Positions 26,328 to 36,215 are shown, numbered from the stretch's first letter. The stretch is DNA of 64,000 nucleotides from Hyphomicrobiales bacterium (GCA_017305535.1 JAFKKN010000001.1:359145-423144); one strand, 5' to 3'. A program made the numbers and translations. The notes: generated from the letters alone by a model not told the origin.

Positions 26328-27449
26328 ATGCTGGACTCCCTGATCGTTTCCACCTCGCGTTGGGCGCTGGCCGGCGCCATCCTGACCGCCACCGCAATGC
26401 TGGGTAACGGAGCGCTCGCGCAGGGTTATCCGGCTCCCCCGCCGGGTGCGTCCGCCAATCCGATGTGCGCCCGCCTCGAAGCCCAGCTCGCCAGCATCGA
26501 TCGCGGCGGTGGCGATCCGGCCCGCGCCGAGCAGATCCGCCGCTATCAGGACGCCGCCACCCGGCAACAGCATGAACTGGAGCGCGTCACCGCGCAGGCC
26601 AAGCGCATGGGGTGCGACAGTTCCGGCTTCTTTTCGCTGTTCAACGGGCAGTCGGCGCAATGCGGCCCGGTCAACAACCAGATCCAGCAGATGCGCGCCA
26701 ACCTCGATCAGATGCTCGGCAGCCTAGAGCAGTTGCGCGGCAGCGGCGGGCACGAGCGCGACAGCCAGCGCCGCTCGGTGCTGGCGGCATTGGCGCAAAA
26801 CAACTGCGGCCCGCAATACGCCAACGCGCCGCGCGGCCCCGGCGGCTTCTTCGAAAACCTGTTCGGCGGCGGCAACAACAATCCCAATCCGGGCGAGGTC
26901 GATCCGAATATCGCGCCGCCGCCCGGCGCGCCGTCGGGCACCTACCGCACCGTCTGCGTGCGAAGCTGCGACGGCTACTATTTCCCGATCTCGTTCGCGA
27001 CCGTGCAAAGCCGCTTCGGCGACGACGAGCGCACTTGCAAGAACCAGTGCCCGGCGGCGGAGGCTAACCTCTACACCTATCGCAATCCCGGCGAGGACAT
27101 AAATCAGGCGGTGTCGATCTCCGGCCAGCCGTATACCTCGCTGCCGCATGCGTTCCAGTATCGCAAGACGTTCGATCCGAACTGCACCTGCAAGGCCAAC
27201 GGCGAAACCTGGTCGCAGGCCCTGAAGCACCTCGACGACAAGGCCTCGCTGCAACAAGGCGACATCATCGTCACCGAGGACCGCGCCAAGAAGATGTCGC
27301 AGCCGAAGGCGGTCCCGCAAAAGAAGGGCACGGCCGCAGCGCAGGATAGCGCGCCCGCGACCGCCGCAACGCCGGGCAACGCGCCTGCCGCCAACACCGA
27401 CAAGAACGGCATCCGCACCGTGGGACCGACGTTTCTACCCGCGCGGTAA
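26328..27449 (+). CDS. DUF2865 secreted protein
   Basis: A 373-residue exported protein with a signal peptide ending near GNGALAQG. The central region GTYRTVCVRSCDGYYFPISFATVQSRF, with later CKNQCP and CTCKANGE cysteine pairs, is the hallmark of DUF2865, common in Bradyrhizobium relatives. The middle is predicted helical (residues 45-135, many Gln/Arg), and a Gly/Asn-rich linker and an Ala/Thr/Pro-rich tail flank the conserved block. It is probably periplasmic or envelope-attached; its function is unknown. The possible -10 at 26245 (TATTAT) is weak. Confidence 0.87.
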   Translation: MLDSLIVSTSRWALAGAILTATAMLGNGALAQGYPAPPPGASANPMCARLEAQLASIDRGGGDPARAEQIRRYQDAATRQQHELERVTAQAKRMGCDSSGFFSLFNGQSAQCGPVNNQIQQMRANLDQMLGSLEQLRGSGGHERDSQRRSVLAALAQNNCGPQYANAPRGPGGFFENLFGGGNNNPNPGEVDPNIAPPPGAPSGTYRTVCVRSCDGYYFPISFATVQSRFGDDERTCKNQCPAAEANLYTYRNPGEDINQAVSISGQPYTSLPHAFQYRKTFDPNCTCKANGETWSQALKHLDDKASLQQGDIIVTEDRAKKMSQPKAVPQKKGTAAAQDSAPATAATPGNAPAANTDKNGIRTVGPTFLPAR

Positions 27450-27524
27450 TGCGTTGAGATGCGCGTGACGGTTCAGCCTGAGAGTCGGGCAGTCGCTTAT
27501 TGACGGATACGCAACTCGATCAAC

Positions 27525-27550
27525 GTCGTCCCCGCCTGCGCGGAGACGAC
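27525..27550. repeat. GTCGTCCCCGC-type short hairpin repeat
   Basis: GTCGTCCCCGC - CTGC - GCGGAGACGAC forms a near-perfect hairpin. Same family as copies at 27644, 50219 and 56364. Confidence 0.75.
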
Positions 27551-27597
27551 GTTGAGGGTTTTGTGACGGTGTACGCACAAGCGACGTCGTTGCCGCG

Positions 27598-27639
27598 TCA
27601 AAGACGTGGATGGCCGGAATAAATCCGGCCATGACGACG
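27598..27639. repeat. Half copy of the GTCATGCCCGGC-type repeat
   Basis: Contains the AAAGACGTGGATGGCCGG half and GGCCATGACGAC end of the 6115 repeat without the left half. It lies between two copies of the GTCGTCCCC hairpin in the gap between the convergent DUF2865 and nadE genes. Confidence 0.75.
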
Positions 27640-27643
27640 GAGA

Positions 27644-27668
27644 GGTCCCCGCCTGCGCGGGGACGACC
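27644..27668. repeat. GTCGTCCCCGC-type short hairpin repeat
   Basis: GGTCCCCGC - CTGC - GCGGGGACGACC forms a hairpin ending 5 bases before the nadE stop codon. It may serve as a terminator for the convergent genes. Confidence 0.7.
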
Positions 27669-27673
27669 ATGCG

Positions 27674-29422
27674 TCAGCCTTCGAACACGTCCGTCGAGGC
27701 CTTGCCGCTGCGCGGGGTCAGCGTTGCGTCGGCGGACGGCAACGACGCGCCGGAGTCGCGGAAGCGGTTGGTGATCGGATAGCGACGGTCGCGGCCGAAA
27801 TTCTTGCGCGTCACCTTTACACCCGGCGCGGCCTGCCGCCGCTTGTATTCCGCGATGTTCAGAAGGCGATCGATCCGCGCCACAGTGTCGCGTTCGAAAC
27901 CGCTCGCGACGATCTCCGCCAGCGGCTCCTCGCGCTCGACCAAGCGTTCGAGGATGGCGTCGAGCACGTCATAAGGCGGCAGCGAGTCCTGATCGGTCTG
28001 GTTGTCGCGCAACTCGGCGGTCGGCGGCCGCACGATGATGTTGTTCGGAATCACTTCGCCCGATGGCCCCAGCGCACCTTCCGGCTTCCACGTATTGCGC
28101 AGGCGCGACAACCGGAACACCTCGGTCTTGTAGATGTCCTTGATCGGATTGAAGCCGCCGTTCATGTCGCCGTACAGCGTGGCGTAGCCGACCGACATCT
28201 CCGATTTATTGCCGGTGGTCACCACCATCGCGCCGGTCTTGTTGGACAGCGCCATCAACAGCGTGCCGCGGGTGCGCGCCTGCAAATTCTCTTCGGTGAT
28301 GTCGCGCGCTAATCCCTTGAACGTATCCGCAAGGATCGCCTCGAAGCCGTTGACGGCGTCGGCGATCGGCAGCACCTCGTAACGAATGCCCAATGCTTTC
28401 GCGAGTTTCGCCGCATCGTCGAGCGACACCTGCGCGGTGTACTTGAACGGCAGCATCACGCCGCGCACGCGCTCGGCCCCTAGCGCATCGACCGCGATCG
28501 CCGCGCATAGCGCCGAGTCGATGCCGCCGGACACGCCCATCAGCACACCGGGAAAGCCGTTCTTGCCGACATAGTCGCGCAGGCCGAGCACGCAGGCAGC
28601 GTAATCCGCCTCGTCGTCGTCGGGCAGCGGCGCGACCGGGCCGTTGCAGCGCCAGCCCTCGTCGCCCTTGTTGAAGGTCAGCGTCGTGATGTTTTCGACG
28701 AACGCCGGCAGCTGCGCGGCGAGCGAGCGGTCGGCATTGAGTACGAACGATGCGCCATCGAATACCAGCTCATCCTGTCCGCCGACCTGATTGAGATAGA
28801 CCAGCGGCAGTTCGCTTTCGGTGACGCGCGCCACCGAGATCGACAGCCGCATGTCGGTCTTGCCCTTGGCGTAGGGCGAGCCGTTCGGCACCACCAGAAT
28901 TTCCGCGCCGGTTTCAGTGAGACATTCGACGACGTTCTCGTAGTCGGCCGATTCCTCGAGCCAGGTGTCCTCGCAGATCGGCACGCCGATCCGCACGCCA
29001 CCGACCGTCACCGGGCCGGCGACGGGACCGCGCGCGAACACGCGCTTCTCGTCGAACACGCCGTAGTTCGGCAGGTTGACCTTGTAGCGCAGCGCCGCGA
29101 TGCGACCTTCCGCCAGCAGCGCGCAGGCATTGTAGAGCTTGCCGTTATCGACCCAGGGCGAGCCGATCAGCATCGCCGGACCGTCCGCGCTTTCGCGCGC
29201 CAGTTCTTCGATGGCGGCGCGGCAGGCGGCCTGAAATGCTGGCTTCAGCACCAGATCTTCCGGCGGATAACCGGCGATGAACAATTCCGGCAGCACGAGC
29301 AGATTGGCGCCGGCGGCTTTCGCCTGCGCCCGCGCTTCGCGCGCCTTGGCGGCGTTGCCAGCAATGTCGCCAACCGTGGGATTGAGTTGCGCCAGCGTGA
29401 TCTTGAATTCGGATGCGGTCAT
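27674..29422 (-). CDS. nadE: Glutamine-dependent NAD+ synthetase
   Basis: A 582-residue two-domain enzyme. The N-terminal CN-hydrolase (glutaminase) domain shows PELFIAGYPPEDL (Glu), a Lys in RYKVNLPNYGVFDEKR, and the nucleophile Cys in GVPICEDTW. The C-terminal synthetase has the P-loop GVSGGIDSALCA and GNKSEMSVGYATLYGD. It amidates nicotinic acid adenine dinucleotide to NAD+ using glutamine. The start at 29422 (MTASEFKITLAQ) is preferred over a longer frame reaching 29500. The diacylglycerol kinase gene lies just upstream. Confidence 0.96.
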   Translation of the reverse strand: MTASEFKITLAQLNPTVGDIAGNAAKAREARAQAKAAGANLLVLPELFIAGYPPEDLVLKPAFQAACRAAIEELARESADGPAMLIGSPWVDNGKLYNACALLAEGRIAALRYKVNLPNYGVFDEKRVFARGPVAGPVTVGGVRIGVPICEDTWLEESADYENVVECLTETGAEILVVPNGSPYAKGKTDMRLSISVARVTESELPLVYLNQVGGQDELVFDGASFVLNADRSLAAQLPAFVENITTLTFNKGDEGWRCNGPVAPLPDDDEADYAACVLGLRDYVGKNGFPGVLMGVSGGIDSALCAAIAVDALGAERVRGVMLPFKYTAQVSLDDAAKLAKALGIRYEVLPIADAVNGFEAILADTFKGLARDITEENLQARTRGTLLMALSNKTGAMVVTTGNKSEMSVGYATLYGDMNGGFNPIKDIYKTEVFRLSRLRNTWKPEGALGPSGEVIPNNIIVRPPTAELRDNQTDQDSLPPYDVLDAILERLVEREEPLAEIVASGFERDTVARIDRLLNIAEYKRRQAAPGVKVTRKNFGRDRRYPITNRFRDSGASLPSADATLTPRSGKASTDVFEG

Positions 29423-29483
29423 GATCCCATCTAGCCTTGCGGTGTCGCCTTTCGCAATCCGCATCGATGCCGCGTCTGCTCTG

Positions 29484-29837
29484 TCAGAGAAGCCCGACAC
29501 ATTCAGCGAGCGCCAACAGCCAGACCATCGCCGCGATGATCAGCGTGACGCCGACCGCCGCCGAGCCCATGTCCTTGACGCGGCCGATCTGCGGATCGTG
29601 ATCGGTGGTCAGCCGGTCGGCCAGTTTCTCGATTGCGGTGTTGAGCAGTTCGACGACCAGCAGCAGCAGAATCACCGCCACCATCTCGATACGCCGCGAC
29701 GGCGTGGTGCCGATCAGCCATGCCAGCGGCACTGAGAGGATCAGTGCCGCCAGTTCCTCGCGAAACGCCTGTTCGGAGCGGATGGCGAAGGCCAATCCGT
29801 TCCACGAATTGACCGTCGCCCGCCACGCCCGCAGCAC
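29484..29837 (-). CDS. dgkA: Diacylglycerol kinase (DgkA type)
   Basis: A 117-residue integral membrane kinase with the family motif VVELLNTAIEKLADRLT and the following KDMGSAAV, which carry the active-site Glu residues. Three hydrophobic helices are visible. It phosphorylates diacylglycerol to phosphatidic acid and recycles lipid released by envelope glycan synthesis. The start is GTG at 29837, one base after the aroG stop, so it probably relies on coupling to aroG translation. Confidence 0.92.
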   Translation of the reverse strand: MLRAWRATVNSWNGLAFAIRSEQAFREELAALILSVPLAWLIGTTPSRRIEMVAVILLLLVVELLNTAIEKLADRLTTDHDPQIGRVKDMGSAAVGVTLIIAAMVWLLALAECVGLL

Positions 29838-29838
29838 A

Positions 29839-31227
29839 TCACATTCCCGCGGCCGCCGGCATCGGCTGCGCTTTGCCCGCCCGCTCCTGCTTGAGCAGTT
29901 CGGCGATCAGGAACGCCATGTCGATCGACTGCTCGGCATTGAGCCGCGGATCGCAGACGGTGTGATAGCGGTCGTTGAGGTGCTCGTCGGTGATCGCGCG
30001 CGCGCCGCCGAGACATTCGGTGACGTCCTGCCCGGTCATCTCCAGATGCACGCCGCCGGCGTAGGTGCCTTCCGCCGCATGCACGTTGAAGAAGCCCTTC
30101 ACCTCGGAGAGGATGCGGTCGAACGGCCGCGTCTTGTAGCCGGTGGTCGAGGTGATGGTGTTGCCGTGCATCGGATCGCACGACCACACCACGACACGCC
30201 CTTCCCGTTGCACCGCGCGCACCAGCGGCGGCAGACCGTCGGCGACCTTGTCGGCGCCGAAGCGCGAGATCAGCGTCAACCGGCCCGGCTCGTTGTCCGG
30301 ATTGAGGACGTCGATCAGCTTCAGCAACTCGTCCGGCTTCAGCGACGGACCGCACTTGAGACCGATCGGGTTCTTGATGCCGCGGAAGTATTCGACATGG
30401 GCGTGATCGAGCTGGCGCGTGCGGTCGCCGATCCAGATCATGTGGCCGGAGGTCGCGTACCAGTCCCCGGTCGTCGAATCGACGCGGGTGAAGGCCTGCT
30501 CATAGCCGAGCAGCAGCGCTTCGTGGCTGGTGTAGATCTCGGTCGAACGCAGTTCCGGGTGGCTTTCCAGATTAAGCCCGCAGGCGCGCATGAAATTCAG
30601 CGCGTCGGAAATGCGGTCGGCCAGTTCCTGATAGCGCCGCGACTGCTGCGAGCCGGTGACGAAACCGAGCATCCATTCGTGCACGCTGCCGAGATTGGCG
30701 TAGCCGCCGGTCGCGAAGGCGCGCAGCAGGTTCAGCGTCGCCGCCGACTGCCGGTATGCCATCACCTGCCGGCGCGGGTCCGGGGTGCGGGCCTCGGCGT
30801 TGAAGGCGATGTCGTTGATAATATCGCCGCGATAGCTCGGTAGCTCGACACCGTCGATCTTTTCGACCGGCGACGAGCGCGGCTTGGCGAACTGGCCGGC
30901 GATACGGCCGACCTTCACCACCGGCAGCGCGCCGGCATAGGTCAGCACCACCGCCATTTGCAGCAGCACGCGGAAGAAGTCGCGGATGTTGTTGGCGCCG
31001 TGCTCGGCGAAGCTCTCGGCACAATCGCCGCCCTGCAACAGGAAAGCCTCGCCCTTTGCGACTCGGGCCAGAGACTTTTTCAGATTGCGCGCCTCACCGG
31101 CAAAAACCAGCGGAGGAAACGTCGCAAGCTGCGCCTCGACGTCGGCCAAAGCCTTCGCATCGGGATAGGCCGGCATCTGTACCACCGGCTTGTTGCGCCA
31201 ACTGTCGGGTGTCCACCGCTCGGACAT
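29839..31227 (-). CDS. aroG: Class II 3-deoxy-7-phosphoheptulonate (DAHP) synthase
   Basis: A 462-residue enzyme of the plant-like class II family, first step of the shikimate pathway (PEP + erythrose 4-phosphate). Conserved stretches include [35 protein letters not shown] and [13 protein letters not shown], which hold the metal- and substrate-binding residues. It begins at ATG 31227. It is unlike the class I AroF/G/H of enterobacteria. The symbol follows common usage. The dgkA gene is directly downstream. Confidence 0.95.
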   Translation of the reverse strand: MSERWTPDSWRNKPVVQMPAYPDAKALADVEAQLATFPPLVFAGEARNLKKSLARVAKGEAFLLQGGDCAESFAEHGANNIRDFFRVLLQMAVVLTYAGALPVVKVGRIAGQFAKPRSSPVEKIDGVELPSYRGDIINDIAFNAEARTPDPRRQVMAYRQSAATLNLLRAFATGGYANLGSVHEWMLGFVTGSQQSRRYQELADRISDALNFMRACGLNLESHPELRSTEIYTSHEALLLGYEQAFTRVDSTTGDWYATSGHMIWIGDRTRQLDHAHVEYFRGIKNPIGLKCGPSLKPDELLKLIDVLNPDNEPGRLTLISRFGADKVADGLPPLVRAVQREGRVVVWSCDPMHGNTITSTTGYKTRPFDRILSEVKGFFNVHAAEGTYAGGVHLEMTGQDVTECLGGARAITDEHLNDRYHTVCDPRLNAEQSIDMAFLIAELLKQERAGKAQPMPAAAGM

Positions 31228-31476
31228 GGTCTACTACTCCCAGAAAAAAGACGCTGCGGCCGTGCGACCGCGGATCGGCGGGTTATACACAGGTCGCCCG
31301 CCTCTCGCCAGTTGGAAATCAGCCTTGCAGGACAAGGCCTTGCGGCGCGCGCGAAATTCGCATTTGCTGCGAACGATCGGACAGGTGGCGCGCCCGAGGT
31401 CGAAGGTCAAGCGATGGCTTGCAGGCATGCGGCCCGAGCGAGGCCGAACGGCCGGACGACAACAGGAGCTACGGAC

Positions 31477-32424
31477 TTGAGTTTGGCGCTGAGGACTCGC
31501 GAACTGGAGCCGGCGAATGTCGCATCGGCCCCTCTCGACGATGTCTACTCCGACGACATCTCGATTCCTGCCACCGATGGCTATGCGCTTGCCGCGACGC
31601 TCTACCTGCCGCGCGGGGCCAAGCACCACGCCGTGCTGATCAACTCGGCCACCGCGGTACCGCGCGGCTACTACGATGCCTTCGCGCGCTATCTGGCGCG
31701 GCAGGGCTGCGCGGTCCTCACCTACGACTATCGCGGCATCGGCGGCTCACGGCCGAAACCACCCTCCACTGGCGGCAAACCGGCCAGCCTGCGCGGCTTC
31801 GATGCGTCGATGACAGATTGGGCCGCCAAGGACGTGACCGGCGCGGTGACGTGGATGCGGCAGCGCTACGGCAATCTGCCGCTGCTCTATGTCGGCCATT
31901 CGTTCGGCGGTCAGGCGCTCGGGCTGTTGCCGAACAACACCGATGTGACGCGCGCGCTGTTCGTGTCGGCGCAGGCCGCCTACTGGAAGCTGATGCCGTC
32001 GCCGGAGCGCTATCGCGTCTACCTGTTCATGAACTATCTCGGCGTGCCGGTGGCGCGGGTCGCGGGCTATCTGCCGGGCCGCATGATGCTCGGTCAGGAC
32101 CTGCCCAAGGGCGTCTTCCTTGAATGGACCCGTTGGGTAATGAACGAGCGCTACCTGCTCGGCGATGCGACGTTGGCAGCGCTGCCGAACTTCGCCAACT
32201 ACAAGGCGCCGCTGCGGGCGCTGGCCTTCACCGACGACACCTGGGCGCCCCGCCCGGCGGTGGAGTTGCTGTGCTCGGGCTTCACCGCGACGGCACCCGA
32301 GGTAGTGTCCATTGCGCCGGGCGATGCCGGCGTGAAAAGCATCGGCCACATGGGATTCTTCCGCCGCGAACATCGCGGCACGCTGTGGCGCAGCGCTGCC
32401 GATTGGCTGGGCGTGATCGAATAA
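31477..32424 (+). CDS. Alpha/beta hydrolase
   Basis: A 315-residue hydrolase. The nucleophile elbow is GHSFGGQ, an acid residue is likely in AFTDDTWAP, and the His lies in IGHMGFFR, in the order expected for the fold. The oxyanion region TYDYRGIGGS is present. The frame is open much further upstream, but homology starts near LSLALRTREL. A TTG at 31477 follows GGAG by 9 bases and is taken as the start. Resembles COG4757-type serine hydrolases; substrate unknown. Divergent from aroG. Confidence 0.82.
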   Translation: MSLALRTRELEPANVASAPLDDVYSDDISIPATDGYALAATLYLPRGAKHHAVLINSATAVPRGYYDAFARYLARQGCAVLTYDYRGIGGSRPKPPSTGGKPASLRGFDASMTDWAAKDVTGAVTWMRQRYGNLPLLYVGHSFGGQALGLLPNNTDVTRALFVSAQAAYWKLMPSPERYRVYLFMNYLGVPVARVAGYLPGRMMLGQDLPKGVFLEWTRWVMNERYLLGDATLAALPNFANYKAPLRALAFTDDTWAPRPAVELLCSGFTATAPEVVSIAPGDAGVKSIGHMGFFRREHRGTLWRSAADWLGVIE

Positions 32425-32454
32425 AACATAGCGGCGAATACTGGCCTTCTCGCC

Positions 32455-32578
32455 GTCATGCCCGCGCATAGCCGTTCGAAGGACGGCGTCGCTTTGCTCG
32501 CCTATGTCGCGGACATCCACATTCCAAAGTCGCATAACGATCAAAGACGTGGATGGCCGGGTCAAGCCCGCCCATGAC
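32455..32578. repeat. GTCATGCCCG-type repeat with an inserted CATAGCCGTTCG module
   Basis: The outer ends GTCATGCCCGCG and GCCCATGAC match the 6115 family. Between them is a 45-base module beginning CATAGCCGTTCGAAG and ending CTATG that recurs at 47210. The unit lies between the convergent hydrolase and gor genes. It suggests a composite repeat made by nesting one palindrome in another. Confidence 0.75.
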
Positions 32579-32586
32579 GAAGCAAA

Positions 32587-33972
32587 TTACTCCGCCGCCT
32601 CGCGCACGTAGCGCGCGGTGCGGGTGCGCATTGTCACCAGTTCTTCCGCCGAGGTCGGATGCAGCGCCATGGTGGCGTCGAAGTCGGCCTTGGTGGCCTT
32701 CATTTTCACGGCGATGGCGATGACCTGAACCAGTTCGGCCGCTTCCGGCCCGACGATGTGGCAGCCGAGGACACGGTCGCTTGCACCGTCCACCACCAGC
32801 TTCATCAGCACGCGGGATTGACTGCCTGACAGCGTCGCCTTCAGCGGACGGAAGGTCGTCTTGTAGACATCGACGGTGGCGAACTGCGCCCGCGCCTGCT
32901 CTTCCGTCAGGCCGACGGTGCCGACCTGCGGCTGCGTGAACACCGCCGTCGGAATGTCGGCGTGATCGACCTTCACCTCGCGCTTGCCGAACACGGTGTC
33001 GGCGAAAGCATGGCCCTCGCGGATCGCCACCGGCGTCAGGTTGAAACGATGGGTGACGTCGCCGACCGCATAGATATGCGGCACCGAGCTTTGCGAGAAT
33101 TCGTTGACCGCGATGCCGCCGTTCTTCGGATTGATGGCGACGCCGGCCTTCTCCAGCCCGAGATTGGCGACGGCGGGATGGCGGCCGATGGCGAACATTA
33201 CCTTGTCAGAGGCGAGACTGGAGCCGTTCGACAGGTGCGAGGTGTACTCGTCGCCGTGCTTCTCGATCTTGTCCACCGTGCAGCCGGTGAGGACGGTGAT
33301 GCCATCCTTCTCCATCTCGGCGCGGACATGGGCGCGGACGTCGTCGTCGAAACCACGCAGGATATTCTCGCCGCGATAGATCACCGTGACGTCGGAGCCG
33401 AGGCCGGCGAAGATGCAGGCGAATTCCAGCGCGATATAGCCGCCGCCCTGGATCACGATGCGCTTCGGCAACGCGGGCAGATGAAACGCCTCGTTGGACG
33501 AAATCACATGCTCGATGCCGGGGATGGCCTTGCCGTGGTTCGGCGCACCGCCGGTGGCGATCAGGATGTACTTCGAACGAACCTTCCTGCCGTCATTGAG
33601 CACCAGCGTATGCGGGTCCTCGAACACGGCGCGCGACTTGATCACCTGCGCGCCGGACTTCTCGACGTTGGAGGTGTAGGCCGCCTCCAGCCGCGCGATC
33701 TCCTTGTCCTTGTTGGCGATCAAGGTCGGCCAGTCGAACGTCGCGGGCGGAACGGTCCAGCCGAAGCCGGCGGCGTCGGCGAAATCGTGGCTGAAATGCG
33801 AGGCGTAGGCGAACAGTTTCTTCGGCACGCACCCGCGAATGACGCAGGTGCCGCCCATCCGATACTCTTCGGCGATCATGACGCGAGCGCCATAACCGGC
33901 GGCGATCCGGGCGGCGCGCACGCCGCCCGAGCCACCGCCTACGACAAACAGATCGGCATCGAAGTCCGCCAT
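32587..33972 (-). CDS. gor: Glutathione-disulfide reductase
   Basis: A 461-residue FAD/NADPH flavoprotein. VVGGGSGGVRAAR is the FAD-binding motif, the redox pair is Cys43/Cys48 in GGTCVIRGCVPKK, and IQGGGYIALEFA is the NADPH site. The dimer-interface His lies in LHPTSAEE. It keeps glutathione reduced in the cytoplasm. The DUF2059 gene is next upstream on the same strand, 11 bases away, so the two may be co-transcribed. Confidence 0.95.
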   Translation of the reverse strand: MADFDADLFVVGGGSGGVRAARIAAGYGARVMIAEEYRMGGTCVIRGCVPKKLFAYASHFSHDFADAAGFGWTVPPATFDWPTLIANKDKEIARLEAAYTSNVEKSGAQVIKSRAVFEDPHTLVLNDGRKVRSKYILIATGGAPNHGKAIPGIEHVISSNEAFHLPALPKRIVIQGGGYIALEFACIFAGLGSDVTVIYRGENILRGFDDDVRAHVRAEMEKDGITVLTGCTVDKIEKHGDEYTSHLSNGSSLASDKVMFAIGRHPAVANLGLEKAGVAINPKNGGIAVNEFSQSSVPHIYAVGDVTHRFNLTPVAIREGHAFADTVFGKREVKVDHADIPTAVFTQPQVGTVGLTEEQARAQFATVDVYKTTFRPLKATLSGSQSRVLMKLVVDGASDRVLGCHIVGPEAAELVQVIAIAVKMKATKADFDATMALHPTSAEELVTMRTRTARYVREAAE

Positions 33973-33983
33973 AACGGTTTCTC

Positions 33984-34523
33984 TTACATGACCGGCTTGT
34001 TGCGTTTCTTCATTTCGTCACGGAACAGCTCCCCGACTTTCTCGGTGGTCTGCTGTCCCCATTGATTCATGAAGCCCATGCTCGCCGAGATGGCCTGAGG
34101 CTCCGCCGTCAACAGCTTCTGACCGAGCGGCGTCTTGTAGAAGGTCACCAGATCCTTCAGTTCCTGCTCGGTGAAGAAGTTGGCATAGATCTTCGCCATC
34201 TGCTCGCTGACCTCGGACTCGCGGCCGGCAAGGTCCTTGGCGACGACGAGCGCGACCTCATCCAGATCCTTCTGGTAGTTGAGGTTGTTCTGCAACAGGT
34301 TGGCCTTGACCCGCTGAACGATACCCGGAACGGCGCCGGCATACATCGCCTGCGCGTTCTTCAGCGTGAGCAGCTCCTTGGCAGCCGCCAGCGCCGCTGG
34401 CGACACCGGCTTGAGTTCCTGCTTCGCCGCCGGCGCAGCGGTCTGGGCCTGCGCCGTGGCTCCGGAGAGCGCGAGCCCCGCGGCAAGACCGCCGGCGATC
34501 AACATTTGGCTGAGATATTTCAT
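33984..34523 (-). CDS. DUF2059 secreted protein
   Basis: A 179-residue exported protein starting MKYLSQMLIAGGLAAGLALSG, a clear signal peptide ending near ATAQAQ. The mature part is helical, with the DUF2059 features LVTFYKTPLGQKLL and FTEQELKDL. An AAGGAG lies 6 bases upstream of the start at 34523. A longer frame reaching 34760 runs over rpiA and is rejected. DUF2059 proteins are periplasmic with unknown function. It lies between rpiA and gor, all on the minus strand. Confidence 0.9.
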   Translation of the reverse strand: MKYLSQMLIAGGLAAGLALSGATAQAQTAAPAAKQELKPVSPAALAAAKELLTLKNAQAMYAGAVPGIVQRVKANLLQNNLNYQKDLDEVALVVAKDLAGRESEVSEQMAKIYANFFTEQELKDLVTFYKTPLGQKLLTAEPQAISASMGFMNQWGQQTTEKVGELFRDEMKKRNKPVM

Positions 34524-34572
34524 GTGAACTCCTTGAGATTCCAATTTCAAAAATATCGCGCGATCACCGGGG

Positions 34573-35271
34573 CTAGCGACGCGCGACGACGCGAATTCCA
34601 TTGGCTCCGGCCAGCACCACGGTGCTGGCAAGGCCGACAAACAAGCCGTGCTCGACGACACCCGGAATCGATACCAGCGATCCGGCCAGACGGGGCGCGT
34701 CCGGGATGGCACCGAGGTGGGCATCGATAATCCAGTGGCCGCCATCGGTGACGAAAGCATGGCCGGCGGCGGTCTGCCGAATCCGCAGCTCGCCCGCTAC
34801 TCCGCACGCCACCATGGCCTTCTCGATGGCGCGCCGGGTGGCCGCGAGACCGAACGGAATGACTTCCACCGGCAGCGGAAACCGGCCGAGGCGTTCGACC
34901 CATTTGGTATCGTCGGCGATCACGATCATCCGGTCCGACGCCGCCGCCACGATCTTTTCCCGCAGCAGCGCACCGCCGCCGCCCTTGATCAGGTCGAGCG
35001 CCGGATCGACTTCATCCGCGCCGTCCACCGTGAGGTCGAGGTGATCGATGTCGTCCAAGGTCGTCAGCGGAACGCCGCACTGTTCGGCCTGAATGCGGGT
35101 CGCTTCCGAGGTCGGCACGCCGACGACCTTCAAGCCGCCCCGGACCCGCTCGCCCAGCAGATCGACGAAATGCTTCGCCGTCGAGCCGGTGCCGAGCCCC
35201 AGCTTCATGCCGTCACGGACGTCTTCCAGCGCACGGGCGGCGGCCTGTCGCTTCCGGTCGTCGAGATTCAT
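34573..35271 (-). CDS. rpiA: Ribose-5-phosphate isomerase A
   Basis: A 232-residue enzyme interconverting ribose 5-phosphate and ribulose 5-phosphate. Substrate-binding loops GTGSTAKHF and [11 protein letters not shown] are intact, and the catalytic stretch [14 protein letters not shown] carries the Lys/Glu residues. It belongs to the pentose-phosphate or Calvin pathway. It is the first gene of a minus-strand series with the DUF2059 gene and gor, and is divergent from gph. Confidence 0.96.
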   Translation of the reverse strand: MNLDDRKRQAAARALEDVRDGMKLGLGTGSTAKHFVDLLGERVRGGLKVVGVPTSEATRIQAEQCGVPLTTLDDIDHLDLTVDGADEVDPALDLIKGGGGALLREKIVAAASDRMIVIADDTKWVERLGRFPLPVEVIPFGLAATRRAIEKAMVACGVAGELRIRQTAAGHAFVTDGGHWIIDAHLGAIPDAPRLAGSLVSIPGVVEHGLFVGLASTVVLAGANGIRVVARR

Positions 35272-35479
35272 CGTCGTGCCACTCCGAAACGGCGCGCCTC
35301 GCAGACCGGGGGTCCGGCCGCAAATTGCGCTACTATCTAGCGTCGGTCGCGGTTCCTGAACAGGCCAAATGCCGGTTCCGTGACCGGTTACCCCGCCTTG
35401 AGAACAATTTCAGGACGGTCACGGAATACGGCGATCGATCGGCCTTGCAACGGCCCGGTCCGCCGGTTAGCGATCGAGT

Positions 35480-36166
35480 ATGAAAAACGCACCCGTCATT
35501 GCCTTCGACCTCGACGGCACCCTGGTCGATACCGCACCGGACCTCATCGGTGCTCTCAACCACATCCTCATTCGCGAAAAGATGTCGCCGCTCCCGCTTG
35601 ATTCCGCACGCAATCTGATCGGCGCCGGAGCCCGCCGGCTGCTCGAGCGCGGCCTCGAGGCGGAGAACCGGCAGGCCACGCTGGAGGAGATGACGAAGCT
35701 GACCGAGGACTTCATCGCCTACTACGCCGATCACATCGCCGACGAATCGCGCCCCTTCGAGGGGTTGGAGGCGACGCTCGACGACCTCGCCGGGCGCGGT
35801 TATCGGCTGGCGGTCTGCACCAACAAACTGGAATGGCTGTCGCGACGGCTGCTGGACCGGCTGGGCCTGACCCCGCGGTTCGCGGCGATCTGCGGCGCCG
35901 ATACCTTCGGCGTTTCCAAACCGGACCCGATCATCCTGCGCCAGACGGTGGCGAAGGCCGGCGGGGCCATCGGCTCCACCATCATGGTCGGCGACGCCGG
36001 CCCCGATGTCGGCGTGGCGCGACGGACCGGCGTTCCTGTGATCGGCGTGACCTTCGGTTACACCGAAGTCCCGATCGCGGACCTCAAGCCGGATCGCCTG
36101 ATCGACCATATGAGCGAGCTGCCGGATGCCATCGAAAGCCTGCTTAAGATTCCCGTGAAAGATTAG
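35480..36166 (+). CDS. gph: Phosphoglycolate phosphatase (HAD superfamily)
   Basis: A 228-residue HAD hydrolase. Motif I is FDLDGTLVDTAPD, motif II is AVCTNK, motif III Lys lies in GVSKPDP, and motif IV is VGDAGPDVGVARRTG. These match phosphoglycolate phosphatases that remove 2-phosphoglycolate arising from DNA repair or Rubisco oxygenation. A role for Rubisco would need cbb genes, which are not seen here. Followed by an AT-rich patch. Confidence 0.9.
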   Translation: MKNAPVIAFDLDGTLVDTAPDLIGALNHILIREKMSPLPLDSARNLIGAGARRLLERGLEAENRQATLEEMTKLTEDFIAYYADHIADESRPFEGLEATLDDLAGRGYRLAVCTNKLEWLSRRLLDRLGLTPRFAAICGADTFGVSKPDPIILRQTVAKAGGAIGSTIMVGDAGPDVGVARRTGVPVIGVTFGYTEVPIADLKPDRLIDHMSELPDAIESLLKIPVKD

Positions 36167-36215
36167 AAATTTCGATTATTATATTGTTTTAATTTATATA
36201 TTTAAGTTTTTCACT
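36167..36215. other. AT-rich patch in an otherwise GC-rich region
   Basis: Between gph and the lipoprotein gene, a run of about 45 bases is composed almost entirely of A and T (for example TATATTGTTTTAATTTATAT). It could hold the lipoprotein promoter, an H-NS-like binding site, or a weak transcription end of gph. No exact -35/-10 pair was assigned. Confidence 0.5.

Noticed and set aside
30958-31476. N-terminal extension of the alpha/beta hydrolase
   Set aside because: Runs antisense through aroG and lacks homology; a TTG with GGAG at 31477 fits better.
36181-36206. CtrA-like TTAA pair in the AT-rich patch
   Set aside because: Spacing is 9 bases, CtrA needs 7; explained by base composition.
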